From the NCBI RefSeq assembly GCF_005116655.2, contig NZ_CP050698.1:3393489-3457488 (forward strand): DNA of 64,000 nucleotides. Direction: 5' to 3'. Positions 44,166-57,600 of this stretch are shown here, one piece after another. Under the pieces are notes generated by a model that searched no databases, was not told the origin of the DNA, and saw only the letters and a program-made list of their open reading frames with translations. The DNA comes from Desulfosediminicola flagellatus. GTDB lineage: Bacteria; Desulfobacterota; Desulfobulbia; Desulfobulbales; Desulfocapsaceae. The translations under genes and the position numbers were made by a program. Within the stretch, counting starts at the first letter, position 1; each line of letters begins with the position of its first letter.

Positions 44166-47100
44166 TCAAAACTCCATCTCTTCACGGGGGGGGGTAAACC
44201 CGACTTCTGGCTGCACCATGTGCTGACGAACCAGTGCCGCCATGTCGGCAAGGCGGGGTGCTTCAAAAAGAGAGCGTAAAGGAAACTCGACTCCGAGTGA
44301 CTCCTTAAGACGCGAATGGACCTGAGTAAGTTGTAATGAATTTCCACCAAGAGTAAAAAAACTCTCATCACCGTCGGTCACAGGCGCCCCGAGCACGATC
44401 CGCCAAATCTCTGCAACAAATTCTTCTTCAGGATCATTCAGCTTCTGCACAACAGAACGTTGGTTATCAGTGTTGCCTGCACAGCCTAAACTTCCGGGCT
44501 CTACCCGATCCGGCGACCACCAATGCAATCGAGGAGTTAAGTCGGTAGTTGAGACAGCAACTCGATCTGTACATCGAGCCAGGGCAAGACGGGCAAGCTG
44601 TTCAGCACCAACTGCGGCAGGAATAGCGTATCTGACTGAATCGTTTTCCCCGGATGAGTCCTCTGATAATTCAGTAGATAGTTCATTAAAGCGCCAGCCG
44701 TCCCAGTCAATACACAGCCACCGATCGTCTGTACGATTGTCAGAGGTGATTTGTGTGGCCATGATGGCATTTGCAGCTCCATAAGCGCCCATTCCCGTTC
44801 CACCAAGGATGGCAGAAAGAGATGACATGGCAATGAGAAAATCGGGCTCCCGATCCGCCATAATATCCCGCAAGATGCGATAGCCATCAAGCTTGGGAGA
44901 GCTGATCATCCGAAATTTCTCCACCGTCATGTCACGGTAAGAACAGAGTGCATCAGCGCCGGTGACTCCTGCGGCATGGATACACCCATCAATTCTGCCA
45001 AAACGGTTCTCTGCACCAGCAAGAAGAGTTTGCATCTCCTGTTGTGAACTGACATCAGCCGACACTGCCATTACCGCTGTGCCCCGTTCAAGCATGGTCA
45101 TAAGACGACTGATAATCACCGATGTCTGATTGTTATTCTCATGCTCGGCCAACCATGCGTCCCATCCATCCTGCTCAGGAAAATATGATTTTCTTGTCAG
45201 GATCAGGTTGGCGTTGCACTGACGTGATATATAGTCAGCCAAAGCCAGACCTATATCGCCCAGTCCACCAGTTATGAGATATGTGCCCCGATCTCTAAAA
45301 ACCACATCAGGTGCAGCATGAGATACCGACTCATAGTATTGTTGCCAACGGTAACCACCACGAAGAGCAATTGTCTGCTTTCGCTCAGCAGTCATCAATT
45401 CATTCACCAGCATCTCTACTCTGGTGTCAGACCACAAGGCATGGGTGTCCTCGATGCCACAATCAATACAGCGACAGTGAAAGGCAGGATATTCGCGGGA
45501 TAGGGACTGGGCTATAGCAACGTAAGCAGCATGCGCAGGAATAAGCCGCTCATCACCTGTGATATCATATATCCCGTGGGTAAGTATATCACAAAAAACC
45601 TGCCCATTTCGCTTATGCGTATCCAGTGCCTGAGCCAGGGCGATCGTAAAACGAATCGTCTGCTCATCCCAAATTATAGAAGAAGACTGATTATGGAGAG
45701 ACGGTATATGTACAATGCTCAATTTTTTCGCATCGGTGAAAGTATGGAGCAGTTGCCCCAGATGCTCTGGATCACTAACATCTGCCGAGATATTTCCATC
45801 AACGTGATCACAGAATTTTTCAGCTGGAGTAACAACCGACAATTGAACGCCACGCGTTTTCAGGCCCCGGATTACAGCGTCTGAACCTTGGCCGGAATTA
45901 CTGATAACAATCCACTGATCTCGGTGGTTGTGGCTGCTTCCCCGTTCACGCTGTGATAGACGTCGCCATGCAGCTGTAAAAAGCCATTCGTCAGCAGGTA
46001 ACAACTGAGGTTTGTCTTCAGACACTGACGTTGACTTTTGCACGGCTGCCATCCAGTGCACCTCACGCTCAAATGGATAGGTGGGAAGAGGAATACGCCG
46101 TACATCATCATGCTCATTGAAAGCCTGCCAATCGACCTTTACACCAAATGTCCACATCTTGCCGATAGCGGAAAAGAGCGCCCTGTCGCATCCTGTCTCA
46201 TCGCGCGGATGACACCCCACACCAATAATATGCTGGTTCTCTTCAAGAGACCTGTCACGCATGGCTATACCGGCAAGAGTGTTTCCGGGTCCGACTTCAA
46301 GCAGTAGACGTCCCGGCGCGGTTAGCAGAGCATCCAGCCCATCGTTGAACCTGACAGTATGTCGCAGATGTCGTGCCCAATACCATGGGTCCACAGCCTC
46401 GTGGTCTGAAAGCCGGTGCCCGGTAAGGTTTGATAATATCTCTATTCGTGGCACCTCACGTGGTATATCCTTTACGATAGCCGCAAACTCATCCATTGCT
46501 TCGTCAAACATAGCAGAATGAAAAGCATGGGAAGTTTTCAAAACAGTATGCGCAATTCCCTCAGATGAACACAGGCCAATAAAATCATGAACCGCTGCGG
46601 ATGGCCCTGATACTGTACATGAAGAACCATTGTCGGCCGCTAGAGAAACCTCTTTACTCAAAAATGGCACTACTTCTTGAGGTGCCAGTGCCACTGCGAC
46701 CATCAGTCCCTTTGGCTGCCGCTGCATAAGTGCTCCGCGTGCTGCAACCAGCCGAAGCGCGTCAGGTAAGTTGAAAATACCGGCCATACAGGCAGCGACA
46801 TACTCACCCAGACTGTGACCTATCATTGATTTAGGATGGATTCCCCATTCAGCCAGCAACATGGCGTAGGCATACTCCACACTAAAGAGCACCGGCTGTG
46901 CAATGGACGTCTGTTGTAATTCTTCAGCAAGAGAATTATCTCTGGTGTTAATGTAGTTGCGCAGATCTAAACCCAAAACAGGAATCAATATTTCTGCGCA
47001 ATAATCTATATTTGCACGAAAAACCTTCTCTGTTACATACAGTTCCCGTCCCATCCCAACATACTGGCTTCCCTGCCCCGGGAACATAAAGGTAATAACA

Positions 47101-48689
47101 GGCGACATCCTGCCATCAAGCGTACAGATCCGAAGACGATCAACATCGTGAGACTCTGACAATGCCTTCGTCACCTCATTTCGGTTGCTACCTATATAAA
47201 ATATTCTGTTGTTCAGTGGTCGCCGACCGACCTGAAGTGAAAATGCAATATTCTGCATCTCTTTTTCAGGATGAGCTTCGATATCCCCTCCCAATTGATG
47301 CGCAGATGCTGTTACAGCAGTGACAGTCTTAGCCGAAATCGGCAGCAGACTGAAGCTGCGGCGACTGGCAGTTTTTTTACGGTCTGGTGCTTGCTGGACG
47401 ATAACATGAGCATTGGTGCCGCCCATGCCAAACGAACTTACTCCCGCAAGCCTCGGTCCACTTCGTGCCTCCCAATTGGTTGGCCTCGTGCACACCTTAA
47501 AAGGGGTGTCCTCAAAATTGATAGCAGGATTCGGTTTTTCGTAATGCAGCGAAGGTGGAATGATCCCGTTCTTTAAGGTAAGTAATGTCTTAATGAACCC
47601 GGCTATCCCCGATGCCGCATCACAGTGACCAATGTTGGTTTTCACTGAGCCGATGAAGCACTCGTTCTGAAATTGGCTTTTCTTTCCAAACGCCCTTCTG
47701 AGCGCTTCGATCTCCACAGGATCTCCCATTGGGGTTGCAGTTCCGTGGGCCTCGACATAGCCGATTTCAGACGGATAAACTCCCGACACAGCCAGGGCCT
47801 CACGAATAACCGTAATCTGACCTTCAACCCCCGGCGCACTAAAACCGACTTTGCCAGCACCATCATTGTTTACGGCGCCGCCCTTAATAACCCCATAAAT
47901 ATAATCCCGGTCTTCAAGAGCATCCTCCAGCCGTTTCATCAGTACAACACCGGCACCACTACCCATTACAGTGCCACTCGCCGAGGCGTCGAATGCCCTG
48001 CAATGCCCATCAGGAGAAAGAATCATCCCCTCCTGATACCGATAGCCGCATATTTGGGGAAGAAAGATGGAAACTCCTCCCGCAAGAGCCATATCACACT
48101 CGCCGTTTAGTATCGCCTGGCAACCGCAATGAACAGCAACCAACGAGGTGGAACACGCCGTTTGCACAGTTATGGCCGGACCGGTCAGGTTAAGTTTATA
48201 GGCGGTCTTTGTTGCCAGAAAATCCTTTTCGTTGGCCTGCATAACCTGATACAGGCCAGCCAGATCATCCTTATGGGAAACAGGCAGCACATTATCACGC
48301 AGATAACTGTTTGCACCTGAACCACCGTATACGCCAACAGGACCGCGGTAATTGCTACCATCATACCCGCCATCTTCCATTGCTTCCCAGGCGCACTCAA
48401 GAAAAAGTCGATGCTGAGGATCAGTCATTGCTGCTTCTGAAGGTGTCATATCAAAAGCTGCTGCATCAAATGAATCTATGTTATCAAGCACTCCGCGAGC
48501 CCGCACATAACTTTGGTGGTCATACAACGAACTATCCAGACCCGCCGCGGCAAGTTCCTCTCTCGAAAAAAACGTTATAGATTCACGTCCTTCGATCAAA
48601 TTCCTCCAAAAGGAGGAAGGATTATTCGCCCCGGGAAAACGGCAGCTCATACCAATGACAGCAATATCTGTTTCAGCAGTATCGACCAT
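44166..48689 (-). CDS. PKS module KS-AT-KR-ACP
   Basis: This 1507-residue polyketide synthase has a ketosynthase (Cys179 in TACSTS, EAHGTA, TNIGH) and an acyltransferase (Ser626 in GHSLG; HAFH at 721-724, malonyl-type). A ketoreductase has NADPH motif GGLGDIG at 1141-1147 and catalytic Ser1290 and Tyr1303, and Ser1451 in GGNSL is the carrier site. Without a dehydratase it should leave a beta-hydroxyl. Because the upstream module loads an amino acid, the product would be a statine-like gamma-amino-beta-hydroxy acid. The acidic end PREEMEF probably pairs with the TubC docking domain of the next protein, whose start lies 6 bases further on. Confidence 0.95.
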   Translation of the reverse strand: MVDTAETDIAVIGMSCRFPGANNPSSFWRNLIEGRESITFFSREELAAAGLDSSLYDHQSYVRARGVLDNIDSFDAAAFDMTPSEAAMTDPQHRLFLECAWEAMEDGGYDGSNYRGPVGVYGGSGANSYLRDNVLPVSHKDDLAGLYQVMQANEKDFLATKTAYKLNLTGPAITVQTACSTSLVAVHCGCQAILNGECDMALAGGVSIFLPQICGYRYQEGMILSPDGHCRAFDASASGTVMGSGAGVVLMKRLEDALEDRDYIYGVIKGGAVNNDGAGKVGFSAPGVEGQITVIREALAVSGVYPSEIGYVEAHGTATPMGDPVEIEALRRAFGKKSQFQNECFIGSVKTNIGHCDAASGIAGFIKTLLTLKNGIIPPSLHYEKPNPAINFEDTPFKVCTRPTNWEARSGPRLAGVSSFGMGGTNAHVIVQQAPDRKKTASRRSFSLLPISAKTVTAVTASAHQLGGDIEAHPEKEMQNIAFSLQVGRRPLNNRIFYIGSNRNEVTKALSESHDVDRLRICTLDGRMSPVITFMFPGQGSQYVGMGRELYVTEKVFRANIDYCAEILIPVLGLDLRNYINTRDNSLAEELQQTSIAQPVLFSVEYAYAMLLAEWGIHPKSMIGHSLGEYVAACMAGIFNLPDALRLVAARGALMQRQPKGLMVAVALAPQEVVPFLSKEVSLAADNGSSCTVSGPSAAVHDFIGLCSSEGIAHTVLKTSHAFHSAMFDEAMDEFAAIVKDIPREVPRIEILSNLTGHRLSDHEAVDPWYWARHLRHTVRFNDGLDALLTAPGRLLLEVGPGNTLAGIAMRDRSLEENQHIIGVGCHPRDETGCDRALFSAIGKMWTFGVKVDWQAFNEHDDVRRIPLPTYPFEREVHWMAAVQKSTSVSEDKPQLLPADEWLFTAAWRRLSQRERGSSHNHRDQWIVISNSGQGSDAVIRGLKTRGVQLSVVTPAEKFCDHVDGNISADVSDPEHLGQLLHTFTDAKKLSIVHIPSLHNQSSSIIWDEQTIRFTIALAQALDTHKRNGQVFCDILTHGIYDITGDERLIPAHAAYVAIAQSLSREYPAFHCRCIDCGIEDTHALWSDTRVEMLVNELMTAERKQTIALRGGYRWQQYYESVSHAAPDVVFRDRGTYLITGGLGDIGLALADYISRQCNANLILTRKSYFPEQDGWDAWLAEHENNNQTSVIISRLMTMLERGTAVMAVSADVSSQQEMQTLLAGAENRFGRIDGCIHAAGVTGADALCSYRDMTVEKFRMISSPKLDGYRILRDIMADREPDFLIAMSSLSAILGGTGMGAYGAANAIMATQITSDNRTDDRWLCIDWDGWRFNELSTELSEDSSGENDSVRYAIPAAVGAEQLARLALARCTDRVAVSTTDLTPRLHWWSPDRVEPGSLGCAGNTDNQRSVVQKLNDPEEEFVAEIWRIVLGAPVTDGDESFFTLGGNSLQLTQVHSRLKESLGVEFPLRSLFEAPRLADMAALVRQHMVQPEVGFTPPREEMEF

Positions 48690-48691
48690 AG

Positions 48692-51600
48692 CTATGCCTC
48701 CGTCTCCGTAAGACCTTTACGAATCGACCGTCGCACACTCCCTAAACCTGCTGCTCGTCTTTTCTGCTGCTGTCGTCTTCCTTCCTCCTCCCGGTGATCC
48801 TCCGCCAAATCCTGCTCATCCTTGGCGTAAAATTCCGCCAGCGAATGGATGGTAGGAAAGCGAAACAGTTCTGTAATACCTATGTCACGACCAAGTGCAG
48901 CCTGCAGACGAATCTGCACCTTCGTCAAAAGTAGCGAGTTTCCGCCAAGATCGAAAAAATTATCATGCAGCCCCACTTCCTTCAGGCCGATAATATTCTT
49001 CCATATTGAGGCTACTTCCCGTTCAAAATCCGTTTGGGGTTTGGCTGAGATAGTATGAGGTAATATCGATCCTTCAACCGGTTTAGGTAATTTCCTCCGA
49101 TCGACTTTGCCACTTGAGCTCAACGGAAACGATGGCATAACAACAAAGAGAGAAGGAATCATATAATCCGGCAGGTCAGCTACCAGTTGACCGCGAATGT
49201 CCCCGGTGCTAACGGCTTCGCCACCAACAATAAGATAGGCAACCAGACGCCGGTCACCCGGGATATCTTCCCTGACGATAACCACAGCATCCCGCACCTC
49301 TGTGCAGCGACGTAGCCGGTGTTCGATCTCGCCGGGTTCAATACGAAACCCTCTGACCTTAACCTGGTTGTCAATCCGACCCAGAAAGGCAATCACGCCA
49401 TCCGGCAGAAAACGAACACGATCTCCGGTACGGTACAGTCGGGTTCCCGGCTCAAAAGGGTTTGTAACAAAACATTCCGCAGTGCGCTCAGCCTGATTAA
49501 GATATCCCCTGCCGACACTTGGGCCACCGATATAGAGTTCTCCCGGCATACCCGGCACCACAGGCTCCTTCTTCTGGTTGAGTATGTATGCCTGCACATT
49601 TGCCATGGGGCGGCCAATCGGCAATATCGTCTCATCCGGAAGATCGTATGGATCCAGATCCATGGCTGTGACATCAACACAACATTCAGTAGGGCCATAA
49701 ATGTTTGTAATGCTAATGTCACTCCCCGGCCCTGATTTCAATCTGCTTACCAGTTCACGAGCGAGTTGTTCTCCGCCTATGATTAAATGCTTAAGCGACA
49801 AGCCCTCTACCTCTGATAAACCTGCATCGAGCATCATTCCAAGCAGAGTCGGTGTACCATCAGCGATCGTCACTCCGCTCTGTCGCCAGTAATCCAGAAG
49901 AATTTTGCCGTCACGGCGACACTCTTCGGTCAGCACATGCAGGGTGTGGCCACCGCATAGGGCACCAAATATCTGCTGCACAGAGGCATCAAACACCGTT
50001 GACGCAAATACCGATACATGCTGGCTGCTCTCATATTTTGAGTAGATGACATCATTTAGACCAGTGATCAAATTCACCACTGATTTATGTTCAATCATCA
50101 CTCCTTTCGGCTTACCTGTAGAGCCGGATGTGTATATCACATACGCCAGATCAGTTGGATATACAGCCTTCTCCGCGGCAAACCGCTCGGCCCTGGCAAT
50201 AACAGATGCAGGATCACAGACACGTAAACCCGGCACCGCTGAAATTTCTGCGGTATCTGCTGTGATCAATACTCCGGCACCGCTGTCAATCAGCATCTCC
50301 CTTCTGCGTGATTCCGGATGAGTTACATCCAGTGGCAGATAAGCACCTCCGGCTTTCAGAACACCAAGCAACGAGGCAATCAAATCTGTTGAACGTTCGA
50401 GACAGACACCGACTATAGAACCGGAAGCAACACCAAGATCCTGCAAACACCAGGCAATAGCGTCGGAACGCTCATCAAGTTCACGATATGTAATAGAATG
50501 ATTGCCGTAGACAACAGCCTGTTCATCGGGAATTAAGGAAGCCTGCACCGCAAACAATTCTTGCAGACAACAATCCGGCACTTCTTTGGTGACTGACTGT
50601 GCCCATTGATTCACTGTCTGCAGTTGATGCGAATCCAGAAGAGGGATCTCGGCTATATGCAACTCCGGAGAGTCACATACAGACTCTACAATCATGCACA
50701 ATGATCTGCAGAGATTATCGATGGTTTCAGGGCGGAAGATATCGCTATTGTATTTCATAAAGCCAAAAAGCGATTCTGCCCCCTCAGCCATCTCAAGCGA
50801 TAGATCAAACTGCCCTTCCTGTTGTGGAACAACAAATGGTGCAAGCTCTGAGGTTCCCCAGTACAATCTCGTATCGCTGCTCGTACCGCCCATAAAATCA
50901 ATCAGTTCCGCATTTGTGTGCGCACGTTGATAGGTGAAATCGACCTGAAAAACCGGGGTACGTCCCGGTAACCGTTCTGGCTGAAGATGTTCAACCAATA
51001 AATGAAATGGAAAATCCTGAAATTCAAGACATTCGATTATTTCCCGGCGCATCACTTCAACAAATTCACGCCATGATGGATTTGCTGTCAGATCTCCACG
51101 GATAACAATCATATTGACGAAATGGCCGACAGTGCGTGCAGTATCAGAATCTATACGTCCAGCCGTTGGCGATCCTACAAGTATCTGCGTCTGGTTAGTA
51201 ATGCGGTGAAGCAATACGTGATACGCTGCCATCAGTAACGTGAACATCGTTGTATTCTGTTCACTGGCCATCCGCTTGAGTTTATGAGTTACCGATGAAG
51301 AAATAGAAAAAGAACGCGAAGAGCCGTTGAGACTTTGAGTTAGCGGACGAGGATAGTCCGTTACAAGTTCGAGCATAAGCGGAATATCCGCTAAGCGTTC
51401 AGCCCAGAACTTCTGCCCTGCTCTCAGTTCTTCAGTTCCTGACCATTTTTCCAACTGTCTTTTAGCACAAGTGATGTAGCTCGCCCCCAACGAAGGGAGA
51501 TCACCACTCGACATACCTGTTTCTGCAGCATAGATGGTCGCAAGCTCCTCAAGAAGAAGCCATAACGACCAGCCATCACAACCAATATGATGTACCACCA

Positions 51601-54600
51601 GTAGAAAAACGTGATCCGAAGCGCTGCGGGTGAATAGATGCCCCCGAATGAGAGGGCCGGCAACAAGGTCAAAGGGCTGAGCATAGGCCTTTCGAGCCCC
51701 CTGAAAAAGCTCTTCGTCGCTCCAACCTGTAGCATCTGTCTCAATCAGGAATGCATCTCCTGCCGCATGTACCTCCTGTGAAATTTCGCCATTATGCACT
51801 GAGTATGTGGTACGAAGTGATGCATGGCGCTCTACCAGCGCCTGGAGACAACGTTGCAGCGCGTGCTTATCAAGAGCACTGATTACTCGCGCTGAGAAAG
51901 AAACATGATAGGCGCATACTTTGGGTGACATGCTCGAAAGCAGCCATTGCGAATACTGATTGAATGAAAGAGGAAAAAATCCTGTTTCATTCTGGTCTTC
52001 AGAATCTGAGACAACATCTTCAGCGCCCGGTATCGGCTGACTGTCAAGTAACTCACCAAGAGACTGCGCTAACAATTCAATTGAAGGACCACTTATAATA
52101 GTCACTACCGGTAAGGTGACACCATAAGCTTTTTCCATGCAGGCGCGGATTTCCAGAGCCATCAGAGAATCAATGCCTAAAGCTGTCAGTGGAGTCGCAG
52201 GATCAACACCTTCCTTCCCTGCCCCAAGGGCATGGGAGACCAGACGCGAGAGTCCTTCAACGAGCAACGCATGTCGTTTCTCGTGGGGTAAAGCAAAAAG
52301 TTCTGCTCTGTCCGGCAGGTTGTGGCGTATCTGTTCATGCCGGGCAAGTCCTGACAAGACGTGCTCCCAATAAACGAGTCCTGACTGTGACGGATATGCA
52401 GCCTGCCATTCTTCCCAGACAACAGGCAAAACTGCAACTCGAGCAGCAGAACATCCAAGAAGCTGCCCCAGTATCTGCATTCCGTCATCGTTGCTAAGAG
52501 GCTTGAGGGTTCTTGAAAAATTCGCATCACCAGCCTGCTCTGCAACAACGGCCATGCCCCCGTCTTTAAAAGTGCTCCAATCGATGCTTATTACCGGATA
52601 GCCTTCCAGCCTGCGTTGCTGTGCGTAACTATCCAGAAAGGAATTTGCGGCTGCATAGGTGCCAAGAAACGGAGAATTGATGATCGTTGCAGCCGACGAG
52701 AAAAGAGCTACAAAATCCATTGAGCGTAAATCAAACACCTGCTCAAGCGCCATAACACCACCGGCCTTCGCCTTTACGACCGATAGACATGCATCTTCTG
52801 AGATATCTTCCAGTGCCTCTTTTGAAACCACACCGGCAACATGAAATATTCCTTTAACCGGTTCGTTAGCTTGCCGACTATACTCTTCCTCCCATAATTT
52901 CAATGCATTGGCATCGCTGATATCAAGGGTAACACTCGTCACCTTTACTCCTGTTTCCTCTAATTGTTCTATCAGGCCAAAACGTCCTTCCTTCCTGTCT
53001 GCCTTAGACTCAGCTGTATGCGGTGCGGCTGGAGGACCACTCTTGCCAATTAATATAATATTTCGTGCTCCCTGAGCCGCCAACCACAGCGCTACACTAC
53101 TGCCAAGCTTTCCAAAACCGCCTGTAATGAGATACGCTCCATCAGAACGTATACCCTTCTGATCTTCGCCTGCAAAGGTCTTCATAGCTCGAAGGCGTGG
53201 AGTAGTGATTTCACTGCCAATCCTTAATTTATCGCAATGAATACTCCCTGTTACCGCCCTTGAAATTTCCAGTGCAACCTGAACGGGATCAATCCCTTCT
53301 TCTATATCAATCAGGCCGCCACGGTTTCCTGAGTGCTCAGCTGCAATTGCTGAATAAAGCCCCCAGAGAGACGATGCCGACTGTGGAACTGTTCCTTTAC
53401 TCACTGGCCATACATTCGTGGTTACAAACCAGATTTTTGCCTGGGTAAAGGCTGAATTTCGCGAGATGAGGTGGACTGTCTGCCTGGCCTTCATTACCTG
53501 GTCGACAATCGCCTTGGCCATAGCATCAGGATTGTACAGCTCACGTTCAGGAGAGACGAAACAGAGAATTCCCTGAACAGGTTGCTGAGCATCAGCCGGA
53601 ACTACGGAATTACAGTCATCTAAACGTAACACACGATGCCCCATCCCCTGTAACTGCTCAACGCAACTCTCTGCATAATCGTTGTGACTGCCAACCACCA
53701 GAAAAGCAGCCGGAGTTGTAACTGCAGAAGTCACCGGAAGTTGAAACGCAGCCCACTCTTCAGTAAAGAGCCATTGCCGCCAGTGTTCATTTTTTTCCTC
53801 TTCCAGAAAGCTGAAAGCGAGATCCTCGGCCATTAATATGTTTCGACCATTCACATCAGTAACTGTCAAATCACCCACTAACGACCGCTCGCCCCGTTTG
53901 GTCCAACGCGCATAGGCGATAAGCTCGCCGGTAAGTGGACCTGCGATATGCAGTCTCCCCACCCGCTTGCCGACAAATGCGCCAGAGCCCTCTGCTCCTC
54001 CTGACATGGCCTGGACGCACGCATCAAGAAGAGCAGGATGAATTACATACGTACCTGCGTCTCGTGTCACCTCTGGAGTTTCCTGCAACCATGCTATCGT
54101 TTCCAAATCTCCAATTCTCATACGTTGGATACTTTGAAATGACGTTCCCCAATGATTACCTCGGCTCTGCCAACCACTGTAGAAGTCCGTTCCTATAACA
54201 GTAGACGGACAATTCTTTTCGACATCTGTAACTGAGACGACTCGTCCAGAAAATTCAGTTCCGGTTACTGTTCCCCGCACATGCAGACGCCAGTTCTCAT
54301 TCGGTTCTGCATCACTCTCCATGCTGTAGATTGCGCAATCAAGAGCATCACCTTTACGCTGAACAACTGTCTGCAGGCGATAACGGACGGTGCCTGTGAA
54401 AACAAGAGGTGAGCTGAATTCGAGGTTTGATATATCGATACACTCCCTGATACCAGAAGAACGTGCCGCATATGCAATCATTTCTGTAAATGCCGCCCCG
54501 GGAAATACAATAACTCCGTTAACCACATGATCTTTGAGATAGAGAACATCCATCTCACCCAAAATATTCTCCCAGATGATTCGCCCATCCGAGCCGGCAA

Positions 54601-57600
54601 GATGCAGACGATTTCCAAGCAGTGGGTGCTCTACTGTCACTCTTGCGGCCACACGCTCTTTTGGATTGGCGATCCAGTGACGCTTGCGCTGAAAAGGATA
54701 GGTCGGCAGGGAAATCATGTTGTAGGCACGCCCCCTATAGAAACTGTCCCAATCAATCTGATATCCAAGAGTGTACAATTGTGCCAACCCCTCAAGCATA
54801 CTTTGCTGATCATTTATGCCTGGACGTAAAGTTGGTATCCATACAGCCTGCTTTGCTGCATCAAACCTGCGAGCCATGTTGATGAGTGTCGGAGAAGACC
54901 CTATTTCTATGAAAACAGTCTCTGGTTTCTCTAAGGCGCAACGCATTGCTTTTTCAAACTGCACAGGTTCACGCAGGTGGCGGCGCCAATAGCCGGAACC
55001 GGCAATCTCACTATCTACCCGATCTCCCGTGAGGGTCGAAATCATCTCTATACGCGGTTCCGTAAACGTGACTTTCCCTGCATATTCTTCGAATGCATCT
55101 AACATCGGATCGACACAGGTCGAGTGAAAACCATGTGTTACATTGAGCTGTATAGAACGTAACCCACTGTTCTCAAGGACAGGCAGCAGATCATGAATTG
55201 CATTCTTGCTGCCGGAGACTATGATATGTTCCGGCCCGTTGATTACCGCAATTTCACACCCCGTACCCTCAATGGCGTGTTCGACTGTACGCACATCTGA
55301 AAATACAGCAGCCATTGCCCCCCAAACCGGCAACGCCTCAGCAAGCCGTGCCCGATGAGCCACGAGAACAAGGGCATCTTGCAACTCCAGCACACCTGCT
55401 ATACACGCAGCAGCGTACTCACCAAGACTGTGCCCCAGCACCGCCGAAGGAGCTATGCCCCACGATAGCCATAGTTGTGCCAGCGCATATTGAATCGAAA
55501 AGTGAAGCGGCTGAATATCTGTCGGCAAACCTGGACCGCTTGATTCACTGGTTTGTTCAAGCATACCTTTGACTGAAATATTCAGTTCATTCTCAAGAAT
55601 GAGATCACACTCTTCTATGCATGCTCTGAATACCGGTTCGGATTTTAAAAGTTCCCTGGCCACTCCTTCAAGCTGCAGCCCCTGACCACTAAACAGAAAC
55701 ACTACGTCCCTGGGTATTCCCTGCCTGCTGGTTGCACTATTCGGCGTTTCCAGCGTAAGCTCTTTCAGTTTCAGCTGCAGTTCATCGACGGTTCCGGCCA
55801 CTATCGCTCGTTTGTGGTCGAAGTGTTCCCGGCCCTGATTAAGCGTATAGCAGATATCCCCCAACGCCTGACCGGGATTCATCAGTATATGTTCAACAAG
55901 GTTATCAACCCGGGCTTTAAGAGCCTGAAGAGAATGCGCCGACACAGTACATAAATGATACGAAGAAGAGACTTCGGAGTAAGAGAGAACAGCATCAAAT
56001 TCGGAGACAATCGTATGGGCAATAGTACCGCCAAAACCAAATGAACTGACACCTGCCGTCCTGGTCCCGTTATTCTGTTCCCAGATAGCCGAATCGGGAG
56101 AGATGATCATCGGGGTACCACCAATATCTATAAGCGGGTTGAGCGTGCGCAGGCGAGTGTTTCCAGGAATTATACCATTATTCATGGCAAGAATAGTCTT
56201 GATGAGCCCTGCCATACCGGCGGCACTCTCCAGATGGCCGATGTTTGCCTTAACAGATCCTATCCGGCAACTGTTATCAGCTTTCCTATCTGAATAGACG
56301 TTCCGAATCGCTTCAACTTCAATCGGATCTCCAAGAGCTGTTCCCGTCCCATGCGCTTCTACAAAACTGACGGCCGACGGAGAAAGATTCGCATCCCGCA
56401 GTGCAGATCTTATAACCGATTCCTGTGCCAGTCGATTAGGAGCGGTAAGACCGTTACTTCTGCCATCCTGTCTGACAGCCGAACCACGAATTACCGCAAA
56501 TATGCGATTGCCATCAGCAAGCGCATCACTCATCCGTTTAAGAATTACAACTCCGCACCCTTCACCCCTGACGTAACCGTTAGCATCACCATCAAATACT
56601 TTACAGCTACCATCGGGAGACATCATTTTTGCTTTAGAAAGCCCTACAGTCAGATGTGGAGTGAGCACAGCATTAACCCCACCAGCTATCGCCAGACTGC
56701 ATTCACCACTGCGAAGACTTGTCACCGCCTGGTGTATTGCAACCAGCGAAGAGGAACATGCTGTGTCAATCGCCAGACTCGGTCCATGCAGATCCCAGAA
56801 ATATGAGAGTCTGTTTGCCGCTATGCAATGCGCCCCACCGGTGCCAGTGTACGCTGTGATTGAATGGATATCTTCAGTCTGGAGTTGCAGGTAGTCGTGG
56901 GCACTGACACCGACAAACACACCACTGTCGGTTCCGCGAAGCGTTGATGGGCGAATAGCCCCGTTCTCCAGGGCTTCCCAGCTAACCTCCAGAAGCAATC
57001 TGTGCTGAGGGTCTATATAATCCGCTTCACGGGGAGCTATTCCAAAAAACTCTGCATCGAATTGATCAATGCCACTGAGAAACCCACCCCAGCGCGTATT
57101 CATCATTCCGGGTGAATCATTTATGTCATAATACGCATCGATATCCCAGCGCTCGGGAGGGACTTCACCGGTTGCAATCGTACCATCTTCGAGAAGGTGC
57201 CAGAACTCTTCCAACGATTCCGCGCCAGGGAAACGGCAACCCATTCCAACTACCGCAATTGATGCATCATCAGTGCTGGATACCAGGCCCTTAGCCTGTA
57301 CATTTTTGTCCTGTAGTGACACATGCTGGTCTCCCAGCAAATACGCCTGAAGAGATGCTATGGTTCCACATTCATATAATACTGTCGGGCTACATGGTTT
57401 ACCGCTAATTCGCTCAATCTCGCCCGCAAGAGCAACCGCAGCAGCTGAATCAAGACCGTAATGGGCCAGTGGTTCATCAGATTTAATCTCTGCTACGTCA
57501 ATATTGAGATGAAATGCTGCGGCATCAAGAATCATTGAACGCAGCTTATGTGAATCCTGCTGCTCTTTCTCTTTTCTCTGCTGCCGATCACTACTCACTT

